Assembly: GCF_000576635.1 (NCBI RefSeq)
Contig: NZ_AVFL01000032.1
Span: forward strand, 1 to 64,000
Length of the DNA stretch: 64,000 nt
Source: Skermanella stibiiresistens SB22
GTDB lineage: Bacteria; Pseudomonadota; Alphaproteobacteria; Azospirillales; Azospirillaceae
Direction: 5' to 3'
Positions 36,365-45,156 of this stretch are shown piece after piece. The position numbers and the translations under genes were made by a program. The notes below the pieces were generated by a model that was given only the letters and a program-made list of their open reading frames with translations, did not search any database and was not told where the DNA came from. How positions within the stretch are numbered: position 1 is the stretch's first letter; every line of letters starts with the position of its first letter.

Positions 36365-37396
36365 TCACTCCCAAGCGATCCGGGGGATTCTGACCAATCG
36401 GATCGGGCCAAAGTAGAGCCAGCCGTCCTGGGCCGTGAGCGACGCGTCGACGATCGGCTGGTTGTCGGGAGTGGCGCGGCGCGACAGCAGTGTCAGCGCC
36501 ATCTTCGCCATGGCGGCGTCGCCGGGCCGCATCACGCCGGCGCTGGCGAGGCTGTCCATCGTCGGATTGACGCCTTCCACCGCCGCGCTGAGCGTGCCGA
36601 TCGGCTGGAGGTCTCGGTCGAATGCCAGGGTGCCCTGACCGCCCAGGCGGAGCGGACCCCAGGCCAGACCCAGCGAATCGATCTCGATGGTGCCGCCGCT
36701 CTCGCTCCAAGCTGCGATTGCCGGCGGGCGCAGGCGGTCGGGGACGATACCCTTGACCCGCGCGGCGATCGACACGGTGTCGATATCACCCTTGAACGGC
36801 GTCTTGATCGTCGGGGGTAGTCGCACACCGGAAAGGGTGGCGTCGATCGTCAGCGCCGTCGCGGTGTGATCGGTTGGAACGGCCTCGGGAAAGGCCCCGC
36901 GAACCCGCGCCTGGGCCAGCGAGGCCTGCTGTCCATCGGGCAGGGTGACCGTGGCGTCGGCCAAGTCGGCCGACGCGGTCTTGATCGCGCCGGAGAGGTC
37001 GACACCGATCACGCCGCTCGCTCCCGATGGAGCCTTGACCGCCAGCGTCGGTCCGCCGCCGGCTGGCGCCAGACTGGCCGTTTGGGCGCCGAGGAGTTCG
37101 AAACCGATCACCAGAGGGTACCAGGGACGGGCGTGGGCGACCACCGCGGGTGCGCTCCATTCGAAGCCGTCCGCGCGGCGAACCGTGACATCGGTCGCCT
37201 TGGCGGTGACCGATAGGGGAAAGCCTGAGATTTCCGGGGCCTTGTAATCGATCAGGGCCGCTTCGGCGCGCTGCGCCGCCGCCCAATCGGCCACGCCGTC
37301 GCGGACCCGCCCGGCCAGATAGAACCACCAGGCGGTATAGCCGGCGATCACGAGGCCAAGCAGGACCGTGAACAGGAGGAAGGGCTTGGCGCGCAT
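36365..37396 (-). CDS. DUF2125 domain-containing envelope protein
   Basis: A 343-aa protein with one N-terminal membrane segment ('FLLFTVLLGLVIAGYTAWW') followed by a beta-rich periplasmic DUF2125 domain starting at 'RVRDGVADWAAAQRAE'. Repeating short strands suggest an elongated, perhaps lipid-binding, AsmA-like shape, but this is inference. The family is confined mostly to alphaproteobacteria and is uncharacterised. The ATG at 37396 follows a weak ribosome site. It is divergent from the ChaC-like gene. Confidence 0.8.
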   Translation of the reverse strand: MRAKPFLLFTVLLGLVIAGYTAWWFYLAGRVRDGVADWAAAQRAEAALIDYKAPEISGFPLSVTAKATDVTVRRADGFEWSAPAVVAHARPWYPLVIGFELLGAQTASLAPAGGGPTLAVKAPSGASGVIGVDLSGAIKTASADLADATVTLPDGQQASLAQARVRGAFPEAVPTDHTATALTIDATLSGVRLPPTIKTPFKGDIDTVSIAARVKGIVPDRLRPPAIAAWSESGGTIEIDSLGLAWGPLRLGGQGTLAFDRDLQPIGTLSAAVEGVNPTMDSLASAGVMRPGDAAMAKMALTLLSRRATPDNQPIVDASLTAQDGWLYFGPIRLVRIPRIAWE

Positions 37397-37528
37397 AGGT
37401 GAACCTCGATCGGTTGGGTGCGGACTTATACCGGGTCGTGCCGATCGCGGTCGAGGGCTGGTTCGAACTGTGTTAGCGTGGTGCTAGTTAGCGTGGCGAC
37501 AGCGGCGAGGAGACACTATCTGTCGATC

Positions 37529-38221
37529 ATGTCCGCCGAAGATTCATATCGCGGTGAGGTCGCCGAGGATGGGACCGCCACCGAAGACGTTTCCACCGCC
37601 GGAGAGCCAGTCACCAGCGAACCCCTGATGGTATTCGCTCCGTCCGAGGCACGCTCGTTTCCCAGGATCGAGGTGCCGCCTGGATCGGATCTGTGGGTTT
37701 TCGGCTATGGCTCGCTGATGTGGAACCCGGAATTCCCGCATGTGGAGCGCCGGCAGGCGCTGCTGCGGGGATATCACCGCAGGTTCTGCGTCTATTCCCA
37801 TCGCTACCGCGGCACGCCGGATCAGCCGGGGCTGGTGCTGGGATTGGATCGGGGCGGCTCCTGCCGAGGCATGGTCTTCCGGGTCGAGGCCGCCGCCGTG
37901 GACGAGGCGCTGGACTACCTGTGGGAGCGGGAGATGGTCAGCGGCGTCTATTGCCCCAAGATGCTCCGGATGCGCACCAAGGCCGGCACCGTGTCGGCGT
38001 GCACCTTCGTGGCCGACCGTGCCCATCGGCAATACTGCGGCGACCTGGGGCTCCGCGATGTCGTGCGACACATCCGGCAGGGCATCGGCGAGCGGGGGCC
38101 GAACCTGGAATACCTCGCCAACACGGTCGGTCATCTGCGGGAACTGGGCTTCGTCGACCAGGGGCTGGAGCGCTTGCTGGAAGACGTGCGCCGGTTGACC
38201 GAGCCACCCGCGGGACCTTGA
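37529..38221 (+). CDS. gamma-glutamylcyclotransferase (ChaC family)
   Basis: A 230-aa protein whose core begins with 'DLWVFGYGSLMWNPEFP' near residue 52, the substrate-binding YGSLMW loop of ChaC enzymes. They cleave glutathione to 5-oxoproline and Cys-Gly. The catalytic Glu lies in 'LWEREMVSGVY' near residue 130. The first 50 residues are a polar extension. The ATG at 37529 is chosen because upstream codons are arginine-rich and unlike protein. The guanidine-II riboswitch and SMR gene lie directly downstream. Confidence 0.86.
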   Translation: MSAEDSYRGEVAEDGTATEDVSTAGEPVTSEPLMVFAPSEARSFPRIEVPPGSDLWVFGYGSLMWNPEFPHVERRQALLRGYHRRFCVYSHRYRGTPDQPGLVLGLDRGGSCRGMVFRVEAAAVDEALDYLWEREMVSGVYCPKMLRMRTKAGTVSACTFVADRAHRQYCGDLGLRDVVRHIRQGIGERGPNLEYLANTVGHLRELGFVDQGLERLLEDVRRLTEPPAGP

Positions 38222-38251
38222 AACCTGGGGTTCGACCGCCATCTGAAGGGT

Positions 38252-38304
38252 CGCGGGGACGACCCCGCGTTCTCCATACGACAATCGGCCGGGACGACCC
38301 AGCC
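38252..38304 (+). ncRNA. guanidine-II (mini-ykkC) riboswitch
   Basis: Two hairpins with ACGA tetraloops stand side by side. P1 is CGCGGGG-ACGA-CCCCGCG at 38252-38269, a perfect 7-bp stem. P2 is GGC-C-GGG-ACGA-CCC-A-GCC at 38287-38304, two 3-bp stems around one C-A mismatch. A 17-base linker joins them. This is the defining architecture of the guanidine-II class, in which each ACGR loop binds one guanidinium. The GAGG ribosome site of the downstream SMR gene is at 38315-38318, so control is probably at translation initiation. Confidence 0.88.
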
Positions 38305-38324
38305 ACGGACTTAAGAGGTCTGTG

Positions 38325-38645
38325 ATGGCTTGGATATACTTGTTTTTAGCCGGCGTCTTCGAGATCGGCTGGGCGTTGGGACTGAAGCAAACCGCCGGCT
38401 TTACCCGCGTCGTACCCAGTGTGTTGACGATTGGCGCCATGGCGATCAGCCTGGGACTGCTCGGTTTGGCGCTGCGGACGCTTCCCCTCGGCACCGCCTA
38501 TGCGATCTGGACGGGGATCGGCACGTTGGGGACAGTCGCCGCCGGCATCCTCCTCCATGGCGAACCGGCGACCGCGCTACGCCTTGGATGCGTGGCCCTG
38601 ATCGTGACCGGCATCGTCGGGTTGAAGCTCGCGTCGAGCCCCTGA
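38325..38645 (+). CDS. gdx: SMR family guanidinium exporter (Gdx/SugE)
   Basis: A four-helix small multidrug resistance protein of 106 aa. The first helix has 'WIYLFLAGVFEIGWALGLK' with the essential Glu. 'GTAYAIWTGIGTLGTVAAG' is the SugE/Gdx signature in helix 3, distinct from the EmrE group. The upstream guanidine-II riboswitch marks guanidinium as the physiological substrate. The chosen start is ATG at 38325 after GAGG at 7 bp; GTG at 38322 is adjacent. It is convergent with aqpZ. Confidence 0.92.
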   Translation: MAWIYLFLAGVFEIGWALGLKQTAGFTRVVPSVLTIGAMAISLGLLGLALRTLPLGTAYAIWTGIGTLGTVAAGILLHGEPATALRLGCVALIVTGIVGLKLASSP

Positions 38646-38723
38646 AGCCGCCGATCACGAACACGGGTGGTCCAGCGTAAACCGCCCGAGCGACGTCCAA
38701 ATCCCCGGCTACCCGCGCTTCCG

Positions 38724-38748
38724 CGCCTTGTGCGCCGATCACAAGGCG
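38724..38748. terminator. hairpin between gdx and aqpZ, possible terminator
   Basis: CGCCTTGTG (38724-38732) pairs perfectly with CACAAGGCG (38740-38748) around a 7-base loop, between two convergent stops. No T-tract follows on either side, so it is at best a weak terminator or an RNA-stabilising hairpin. Confidence 0.45.
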
Positions 38749-38767
38749 TCGGAGGCGCTGACGCCGC

Positions 38768-39505
38768 TCAGCGCGCCGGCTCGCCGGTGATGGCGGGCTT
38801 CACCATCGATTCCTCCGCCGACAGCGCGCGATACGCCAGACCCCCCAGGACGCCGCCAATCAGCGGCGCCACCCAGAACATCCAAAGCTGCTGCAAGGCG
38901 AGGCCACCCATGATCAGAGCCGGTCCGGTACTGCGGGCGGGATTGACGCTGGTGTTGGTGACCGGGATGCTGATCAGGTGGATGAGGGTGAGCGCCAAGC
39001 CGATGGCGAGCGGCGCGAATCCGGCGGGAGCCTTGGTGTCGGTCGAACCCAGGATGACGATCAGGAAACCGAAGGTCAGGATGATCTCGATCAGCATGCC
39101 GGACGCCATGGTGTAGCCGCCCGGCGACGCCGCGCCGAAGCCGTTCGCGGCCAAGCCCTTGACCGCCAGATCGTAGTCGGCCTTGCCGCTGGCCACGATG
39201 TACAGGGCGATCGCCGCGACGATGGCACCGGCGATCTGGGCGATGATGTACGGCAGTATGTCCTTCGTGGGAAAGCGCTTGGCGGCCCACAAGCCGATCG
39301 TCACCGCCGGGTTGAGGTGGCAGCCGCTGATGTGGCCTATCGAATAGGCCATGGTCAGGACGGTCAGCCCAAAGGCGAGTGAGACCCCGAGCAGTCCGAT
39401 GCCGACCTCCGGAAAGGCGGCGGACAGCACGGCACTGCCACACCCACCAAAGACCAACCAGAAGGTGCCGAGGAATTCAGCGGAGGTTCGACGGAACTGC
39501 GACAT
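38768..39505 (-). CDS. aqpZ: aquaporin Z
   Basis: A 245-aa six-helix channel. Both NPA half-helix motifs are present: '[15 protein letters not shown]' near residue 63 and '[18 protein letters not shown]' near residue 185. The Arg after the second NPA and His in helix 5 indicate a water-selective AqpZ rather than a glycerol facilitator. The ATG at 39505 follows AGGAG at 6 bp. A near-perfect palindrome at 39622-39642, about 117 bp upstream, may be an operator for it. Confidence 0.93.
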   Translation of the reverse strand: MSQFRRTSAEFLGTFWLVFGGCGSAVLSAAFPEVGIGLLGVSLAFGLTVLTMAYSIGHISGCHLNPAVTIGLWAAKRFPTKDILPYIIAQIAGAIVAAIALYIVASGKADYDLAVKGLAANGFGAASPGGYTMASGMLIEIILTFGFLIVILGSTDTKAPAGFAPLAIGLALTLIHLISIPVTNTSVNPARSTGPALIMGGLALQQLWMFWVAPLIGGVLGGLAYRALSAEESMVKPAITGEPAR

Positions 39506-39621
39506 GACGTTCTCCTGACATGACCCGAAGGGGCTGACCATCATCCGCGCCGTTCATCGCGCGCGGCAGGCAAGCTCTTGCACTGGTTGCGCGAGAGTAG
39601 GTGCGGAGCGCATCGCTGGAA

Positions 39622-39642
39622 CGTAGTTTACGGTAATCTACG
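39622..39642. promoter_or_regulatory. palindromic operator-like site upstream of aqpZ
   Basis: Arms CGTAG-t-TTAC and GTAA-t-CTACG meet at a single central G, so 18 of 21 positions obey dyad symmetry. It lies in the 176-bp gap between the TolB-like gene stop and aqpZ. The shape suits a dimeric helix-turn-helix regulator, but I cannot name one. Confidence 0.5.
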
Positions 39643-39681
39643 CGTTCATCCCGTTGCTTGAATTGACGTTTCGCCCGACTG

Positions 39682-40563
39682 TCACTCGGCGCGCGCCAAG
39701 TTTTCGACGATGCTGGCGGCGAAAGCGCCTTGGGTCTCCAGCACCGGCTCGGTGATCGGCCGATCGTATGCCTGGGTCCAAATGTATGTGCCATTGGCGG
39801 TATCCACCAAGCTGGCGGTGACACGTACGGTTCCGGCACTGGTTCGGACGCTGCCTGTCAGGACCGATGAGGGGCGCCTATCCCGCGCGTATTCGACGGC
39901 GCCCCGACCGAAAACCGCGACGGCCCCCTGACGTGTCAATGCCTGGGTCAATTCGTCCGCCATTCCAGCGGCGATCGCGGCGCTGCGATCATCGTTGGCC
40001 GGGGTGAAGGGCAGGATTTGGATCGAGGACCCGCCAAACATTTCCGTCATCCGGTCAGATCCGCCGAACGCGTGAGCCCCAATCATCAGACAGGCGATGA
40101 CCGACACCATCGCCGCCACGCCGGCGACACCGCGCCGGCCGTTCGGCGGTGTCGCGGAACCGCTCGATTGAACGGGGACCGACTGGACTGGCCTGAGGGA
40201 GAAAGCCGGGACATAACCGCCCTTCGGCAGGTCGATCACGATGGGATCGTTCCGGCCCCCTGTTAGATAGTATCGCTCCAACCGTCGTCGCAGCTGACTG
40301 GCCTCGATGCGGACCAGGGGATCCGCTTGGGGATCGAACGTGTCATCGCGGTCGAGGGCGGAGGTCGCCACGGAGAAGGCCTTCAGGCGCTCCCCGCGCC
40401 CAGCCAGAGTTTCTTCGACAATGTAGGTCAGGAAGCGGCGACTGCGGTCGCATCGCTGGAAATCCTCCGAGATGGCGATACGCCGCAACTGCGCGCGGAC
40501 AAGGTGTCCGGGTATCGGGCTCGAGTCCTCGAGACGGGATCTCGGCTGGTTCTCACGACTCAT
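39682..40563 (-). CDS. TolB-like membrane protein with conserved N-terminal module, paralogue 1
   Basis: A 293-aa protein in three parts. Residues 20-115 form a conserved module ('RSRRFLTYIVEETLAG', 'DPLVRIEASQLRRRLERYYL', 'IDLPKGGYVPAF'). One membrane helix follows near residue 150, then a TolB-like domain ('QILPFTPANDD' and 'VLTGSVRTSAGTVRVTASL'). The module is common at the N-terminus of TolB/TPR and adenylate cyclase-type proteins, and resembles a winged helix; its activity is unknown. The ATG at 40563 follows GGAGG. A divergent paralogue lies at 41966-42856, and no cyclase domain is attached. Confidence 0.75.
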   Translation of the reverse strand: MSRENQPRSRLEDSSPIPGHLVRAQLRRIAISEDFQRCDRSRRFLTYIVEETLAGRGERLKAFSVATSALDRDDTFDPQADPLVRIEASQLRRRLERYYLTGGRNDPIVIDLPKGGYVPAFSLRPVQSVPVQSSGSATPPNGRRGVAGVAAMVSVIACLMIGAHAFGGSDRMTEMFGGSSIQILPFTPANDDRSAAIAAGMADELTQALTRQGAVAVFGRGAVEYARDRRPSSVLTGSVRTSAGTVRVTASLVDTANGTYIWTQAYDRPITEPVLETQGAFAASIVENLARAE

Positions 40564-40844
40564 GGAAAGCGCCTCCTACCCGCCACGCGACGGGCATCGC
40601 CAAGACGTCAAGATATTCCTGTCTGACGACTGGTTCGATGCGGTCCGGCGTTATAGTACCTTTGAGTATGATCTTGCTCTTGAAAGATAGCCGTAACGTG
40701 GATCTTCATGGACTGGCGTCCGCTAAGAGCGCGGACAAGATGCTGACTGGATGATGACTGGCCGGAGCGCATAACAGGGCTTCGGATGGTCGATTTCATT
40801 TGTTCTCCTGAAATGGGTTCTGTTCACATTTGGAGGAAACAATC

Positions 40845-41204
40845 ATGAAGACGCTGGCTTTGTTTGTTATCGCTATGGTGTCTCTGGTCGGCATCGGGGG
40901 AGCCGAGGCGCAATTGCTGTTCGGCAGCCGCTTGGGAGAGGCGCTTTATCAGGGCGATGACACCAAGCTCATCATGGGCATAGGCGCCGACATGCTACGC
41001 AACGCGCCCGATGGCGAGTCCCGCCCATGGTCCAATCCCCAGACGGGCCACGGAGGGACCATCACCATGATACGCAGCTACCAGCGCGATGGCCTGCCAT
41101 GCCGCGACGCCCGCGTCAGCAGCGTTCTGGGGCAGCGCGATGTCACCTATGTGCTGCCCGTGTGCCGTGTCGCGGATGGAACGTGGAAGTTCGTCGCCCG
41201 ATGA
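40845..41204 (+). CDS. small secreted protein, surface-antigen-like
   Basis: A 119-aa protein with a Sec signal peptide ('LALFVIAMVSLVGIGGAEAQ', about residues 1-22). The mature part ('SRPWSNPQTGHGGTITMIRS', 'GLPCRDARVSSV', 'VLPVCRVADGTWKF') looks like the C-terminal half of RT0821/17-kDa surface antigens. The glycine zipper of those proteins is missing. Two Cys could form a disulfide. The ATG at 40845 has an excellent GGAGGAA ribosome site. It lies between the two TolB-like paralogues. Confidence 0.7.
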   Translation: MKTLALFVIAMVSLVGIGGAEAQLLFGSRLGEALYQGDDTKLIMGIGADMLRNAPDGESRPWSNPQTGHGGTITMIRSYQRDGLPCRDARVSSVLGQRDVTYVLPVCRVADGTWKFVAR

Positions 41205-41300
41205 CGCGCCGATGAGGGAAGGGGCCTCCCAGGCGATGCCATCCGACCCATATTCGAGGCGGTCGAGGTATCCGCGGACGAGCGAGGATGAGGTTTGAGC

Positions 41301-41867
41301 ATGGCTGACGAACACACGATCGTCGCGCGCTGGCGCGATTGGGCGGGCGAAGGACTGGAGCACCTCATCCTCCAGGTGGGCGTGAGCGGCATCGTGGCGG
41401 AGGCCACCGTCATCGGCACCGACGATGGTGGCGGCCCCTTCGCCTTGACCTACCGGATCTCCTGCGATCCGAAGTGGTGCGTCAGGACGCTGGAGGTCCT
41501 GCCCCTGGGCGCGGCCCAGCCGCTGCACATCGCCAGTGACGGCGCCGGTGCCTGGACGACGGGAACCGGAAATCCCCTCCCCATCCTGAATGGGGCGATC
41601 GATGTCGATATCCAGGTGACACCCTTCACCAACACGCTTCCCATCCGCAGGCTTGGCTTGGGGAAAGGTGAAAGCGCCGAGATCGTGGTGGCCTATGTGT
41701 CACTTCCCGACCTGTCGGTCACGGCCGATCGTCAACGCTACACCTGCCTGGAGTTGGGACGGCGTTATCGCTACGATTCGGTGGACGGGGACTTCAGCCG
41801 GGAGATCGAGATCGATGGCGACGGACTGGTCATCGAGTATCCCGGCCTGTTCCGGCGCGTCCTGTGA
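41301..41867 (+). CDS. putative glycolipid-binding domain protein (PF06475 family)
   Basis: A 188-aa soluble protein with no signal peptide. The sequence 'GLEHLILQVGVSGIVAEATV' near residue 15, 'FALTYRISCDPKWCVRTLEV' and 'LGRRYRYDS' near the end fit the putative glycolipid-binding family, whose structures show a beta barrel with a lipid-like pocket. The biological ligand is unknown. The ATG at 41301 is preferred over TTG at 41295 because of ribosome-site spacing. It lies 96 bp after the small secreted protein gene and 98 bp before the second TolB-like gene, so the three may be cotranscribed. Confidence 0.72.
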   Translation: MADEHTIVARWRDWAGEGLEHLILQVGVSGIVAEATVIGTDDGGGPFALTYRISCDPKWCVRTLEVLPLGAAQPLHIASDGAGAWTTGTGNPLPILNGAIDVDIQVTPFTNTLPIRRLGLGKGESAEIVVAYVSLPDLSVTADRQRYTCLELGRRYRYDSVDGDFSREIEIDGDGLVIEYPGLFRRVL

Positions 41868-41965
41868 GCATTTATGGCTGGTCGAGCGGGTTTTTGACAA
41901 GGCGAGGGATCGACATATCTTCCTGTCGGATGTGATCAGGGGAAAAAATATCCAGGGCGGAGGTC

Positions 41966-42856
41966 GTGTTGGCATCGCTTGTGATTTCGGTCGAACCGAC
42001 GTGCGGAGGGTTGGCCGATGATCGGATCCTGGAGCATCTCGACCAAATCTGCTCGACCGAGGAATTCAGGAAAGCCACGCGCAGCCGGAACTTCCTCCGT
42101 TACGTCGTCAACGAGACCTTGGCCGGTCGAACCGACCGGATAAAGGCCTACGCGATCGCGGTTTCCGTGCTGGGGCGTGACGAGAGTTTCGATCCACAAG
42201 TCGATCCCATCGTGCGGATCGAAGCCGGTCAGTTGCGACGGCGATTGGAACGCTACTACCTGACGGAAGGATCGGCATCCACTCTGAGGATCGAACTGCC
42301 GAAAGGATCCTATGTGCCCGTCTTCGCCCGGGTGCCATCGGCCGGCACCGTGATCCCGGCGGCGGTCATCGTGGAGCCCGACACCTTTTACGGCAAGCGG
42401 ATGCGGTGGACGTTGCCGGGAGCGGTCCTCGCCAGCGCCGGTCTCGCGTGGGCTTTGCTGATCGGCGGGCCCCGGGCCGCCATGAACGCCGTTCCAACAA
42501 TGCAGGTCAACGCGTTCATCCCGGTGGACGCGTCCAGCGCGGATTTGGCTTCCGGTCTCCAGGACGAGGTCAGGCGCACCCTGTTGGGTAGCCGCCGCCT
42601 GATGGTGGTCGACAAGCGGCACGCGGTGAGCAGGGCGGCGCCGGACTTCATCATGGAGGGCAGCGTGCGCTTGGTCGACGGGCGCATTCGGGTCAACGCC
42701 CGTGTGATCGACACGCGCACCGCCACCTATGTCTGGGCGCGTGGCTATGATGGCGCCGAAGGAGACGTTTCCGTGCTGGAGGATCAAACGCGGATCGCCA
42801 GCGATATCGTCCGACAGGTGGCGCTAAGCCCCCGCGATCAGGAACACTTCGAGTAG
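41966..42856 (+). CDS. TolB-like membrane protein with conserved N-terminal module, paralogue 2
   Basis: A 296-aa paralogue of the protein at 39682-40563. The N-terminal module is strikingly similar ('RSRNFLRYVVNETLAG', 'DPIVRIEAGQLRRRLERYYL', 'ELPKGSYVPVF'). A membrane helix lies near residue 145, then a shorter TolB-like domain ('FIMEGSVRLVDGRIRVNARV'). The C-terminal halves have diverged more than the N-terminal ones. The start could be GTG at 41966 or TTG at 41969; the latter sits better behind GGAGG. It overlaps the convergent reductase gene by 19 bp. Confidence 0.75.
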   Translation: MLASLVISVEPTCGGLADDRILEHLDQICSTEEFRKATRSRNFLRYVVNETLAGRTDRIKAYAIAVSVLGRDESFDPQVDPIVRIEAGQLRRRLERYYLTEGSASTLRIELPKGSYVPVFARVPSAGTVIPAAVIVEPDTFYGKRMRWTLPGAVLASAGLAWALLIGGPRAAMNAVPTMQVNAFIPVDASSADLASGLQDEVRRTLLGSRRLMVVDKRHAVSRAAPDFIMEGSVRLVDGRIRVNARVIDTRTATYVWARGYDGAEGDVSVLEDQTRIASDIVRQVALSPRDQEHFE

Positions 42857-45156
42857 CCGCAGTTGGAGCACTGATCACAGCCCTCCTGCCGGATCAGCCC
42901 CGGTTGACCACATTGCGGGCACTGACGCAACCGAGGGGCGGGCGAGCCGGCGAATGCGGACGGCGGCTCCCCCACCATGCGGCGGGTCCGCACCGAGGCT
43001 CCCACTTCCCCGTCACCATCCTCGGGCAGGAATCCAATGCCGATCATGTGCCGCTCGATCACCTCGCCGATCGCCGCCAGGAGCGAGGGGACGTAGCGGC
43101 CGTTCACCCACTGACCGCCGCGCGGGTCGAACACGGCCTTCAACTCCTCGACGACGAAGGCGATGTCGCCGCCGCGCCGAAACACCGCGCTGATCATGCG
43201 GGTCAGCGCCACGGTCCAGGCATAGTGCTCCATGTTCTTCGAGTTGATGAAGACCTCGAACGGCCGCCGCCTGCCATCCTGGATGATGTCGTTCAACGTG
43301 ATGTAGAGGGCGTGGTCACTCTCCGGCCAACGCACCTTGTAGGTCTGGCCAGGCAGGACATCCGGGCGGTCGAGCGGCTGCGTCATGTAGACGACGGCGC
43401 TGGCCGGAGCGCCCACGGGGTCCACCTTCGGCTCGGGTCTGGGCTCGACCTTCGGCTCAGGCTTCTTGAGCGAGAGGACGGACCCGGTGACGTCGTTCGG
43501 CCGATAGGTCGTGCAGCCCTTGCAGCCCAGATCATAGGCCTGCGTGTAGACATCCTTGAACGCCTCGAACGGTAGGTCCTCCGGACAATTGATCGTCTTG
43601 GAGATGCTGCTGTCGATGTACTTTTGGGCGACGGCCTGCATCACGACGTGCGCTCCCGGCGCCAGGGATTGGACATCGACGAAGTAGTCGGGCAGGGGCG
43701 CCTCGTCGCCGAAGGTTTTTCGGAACAGGCGATAGGCGTGATCGGAAACCTCCTCCTTTCGGCGCGATCCATCGGGCATCAGGACATTGCGCTCGTAGGC
43801 GTAGGCGAACACCGGCTCGATGCCGGATGAGATGTTGTCGGCGAACAGCGAGATCGTTCCGGTCGGGGCGATCGAGGTCAGCAACGCGTTCCGCAGCCCG
43901 TGCTTGGCGATGGCGCCGCGGACATCGGCATCCAAGGTCAGCGCGTTGGCGCCCGCCAGGAACTTCTCCGCGTCGAACAGCGGAAAGGAGCCCTTTTCCG
44001 CCGCCAGTTCGGTGGACGCCAGATAGGCGTGACGGCGCAGCGCCGCCAGCCACGCTTCGGTCAGGGCCACCGCCTGTTCGCTGCCGTAGCGCGCGCGGCA
44101 CAGGATGAGCGCGTCGGCCAGTCCCGTGACACCCAAGCCGATCCGTCGCTTCGCCTTGGCTTCGGCCAACTGCTCCGGCAACGGAAAACGCGACGCGTCG
44201 ACGACGTTGTCCATCATCCGGACGGCGAGCGGCACCAGGTCGGCCAGCCTCTCCATGTCCAACCGGGCGGACCCGGTGAAGGGATCGCGCACGAGTGCGG
44301 CGAGGTTGATCGAGCCCAGCAGGCAGGCCCCATAGGGCGGAAGCGGCTGCTCGCCACAGGGATTGGTCGCGGAGATATCTTCCGCGTACCACAGGTTGTT
44401 TCGCTGGTTGATCCGGTCGATGAAGATCACGCCGGGCTCGGCATACTCGTAGGTCGCCCGCATGATGCGGTCCCACAGGTCGCGCGCCTGGACGGTCTTG
44501 AACACCGCGCCGCCGAAGGTCAGCGACCAAGCGTCATCCTGCCGGACCGCGGCCATGAAAGCGTCGGTCACCAGGACGGACAGATTGAACATCCGAAGTC
44601 GTCCGGCCTCGCGTTTGGCCTCGATGAACGACTCGATATCGGGATGATCGCATCTCAGCGTCGCCATCATGGCGCCACGGCGGTGACCGGCGCTCATGAT
44701 GGTGCGGCACATGGCGTCCCAGACGTCCATGAACGACAGGGGACCGGACGCGTCGGCCCCGACACCCAGCACGGGAGCGCCCTTGGGGCGGAGCGTCGAG
44801 AAGTCGTAGCCGATGCCGCCGCCCTGCTGCATCGTCAGGGCGGCCTCGCGCAGGCTGGCGAAGATGCCGCCCATGTCATCGGGGATGGTGCCCATGACGA
44901 AGCAATTGAACAGGGTCACCGTGCGTCCGGTGCCGGCGCCGGCCAGGATGCGGCCAGCGGGAAGGAACTGATGATCGGCAAGGGCGCCAGCGAATCGGGA
45001 TGTCCATGACTCGGGATCGTTTTCCGGTTCGGCGAGGGCCCGGGCGACGCGCGTCCATGTGTCGCCGATCGTTTTGTCCACAGGCTGCCCATCAAGCAGC
45101 TTCAACCGGTATTTCATATCCCAGATCTGCTGGGATATGGCTGCCACCGAAGTCAT
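42838..45156 (-). CDS. nrdJ: adenosylcobalamin-dependent (class II) ribonucleoside-diphosphate reductase
   Basis: A 772-aa enzyme that reduces ribonucleotides with an adenosylcobalamin-derived radical, giving oxygen-independent dNTP supply. Key motifs are 'TLFNCFVMG', the 'GGGIGYDFSTLRPKG' loop, the active-site 'ATNPCGEQPLPPYGACLLGS' stretch, and 'APTGTISLFADN'. The C-terminus has a Cys-rich zinc-ribbon-like end ('CPQCGQPG', 'CDQCSNCGYSKCS') that probably re-reduces the active-site Cys pair. The start is ATG at 45156. No nrdAB is in the window. Its cofactor could be made with the PduO enzyme at 62 kb. Confidence 0.94.
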   Translation of the reverse strand: MTSVAAISQQIWDMKYRLKLLDGQPVDKTIGDTWTRVARALAEPENDPESWTSRFAGALADHQFLPAGRILAGAGTGRTVTLFNCFVMGTIPDDMGGIFASLREAALTMQQGGGIGYDFSTLRPKGAPVLGVGADASGPLSFMDVWDAMCRTIMSAGHRRGAMMATLRCDHPDIESFIEAKREAGRLRMFNLSVLVTDAFMAAVRQDDAWSLTFGGAVFKTVQARDLWDRIMRATYEYAEPGVIFIDRINQRNNLWYAEDISATNPCGEQPLPPYGACLLGSINLAALVRDPFTGSARLDMERLADLVPLAVRMMDNVVDASRFPLPEQLAEAKAKRRIGLGVTGLADALILCRARYGSEQAVALTEAWLAALRRHAYLASTELAAEKGSFPLFDAEKFLAGANALTLDADVRGAIAKHGLRNALLTSIAPTGTISLFADNISSGIEPVFAYAYERNVLMPDGSRRKEEVSDHAYRLFRKTFGDEAPLPDYFVDVQSLAPGAHVVMQAVAQKYIDSSISKTINCPEDLPFEAFKDVYTQAYDLGCKGCTTYRPNDVTGSVLSLKKPEPKVEPRPEPKVDPVGAPASAVVYMTQPLDRPDVLPGQTYKVRWPESDHALYITLNDIIQDGRRRPFEVFINSKNMEHYAWTVALTRMISAVFRRGGDIAFVVEELKAVFDPRGGQWVNGRYVPSLLAAIGEVIERHMIGIGFLPEDGDGEVGASVRTRRMVGEPPSAFAGSPAPRLRQCPQCGQPGLIRQEGCDQCSNCGYSKCS
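45074..45082. promoter_or_regulatory. DnaA-box-like site inside the nrdJ start region
   Basis: TTGTCCACA fits the relaxed consensus TTNTNCACA. It lies 75-83 bases into nrdJ, near a second site at 45390-45398 upstream. Single DnaA boxes arise by chance, so this is weak alone. Confidence 0.25.
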
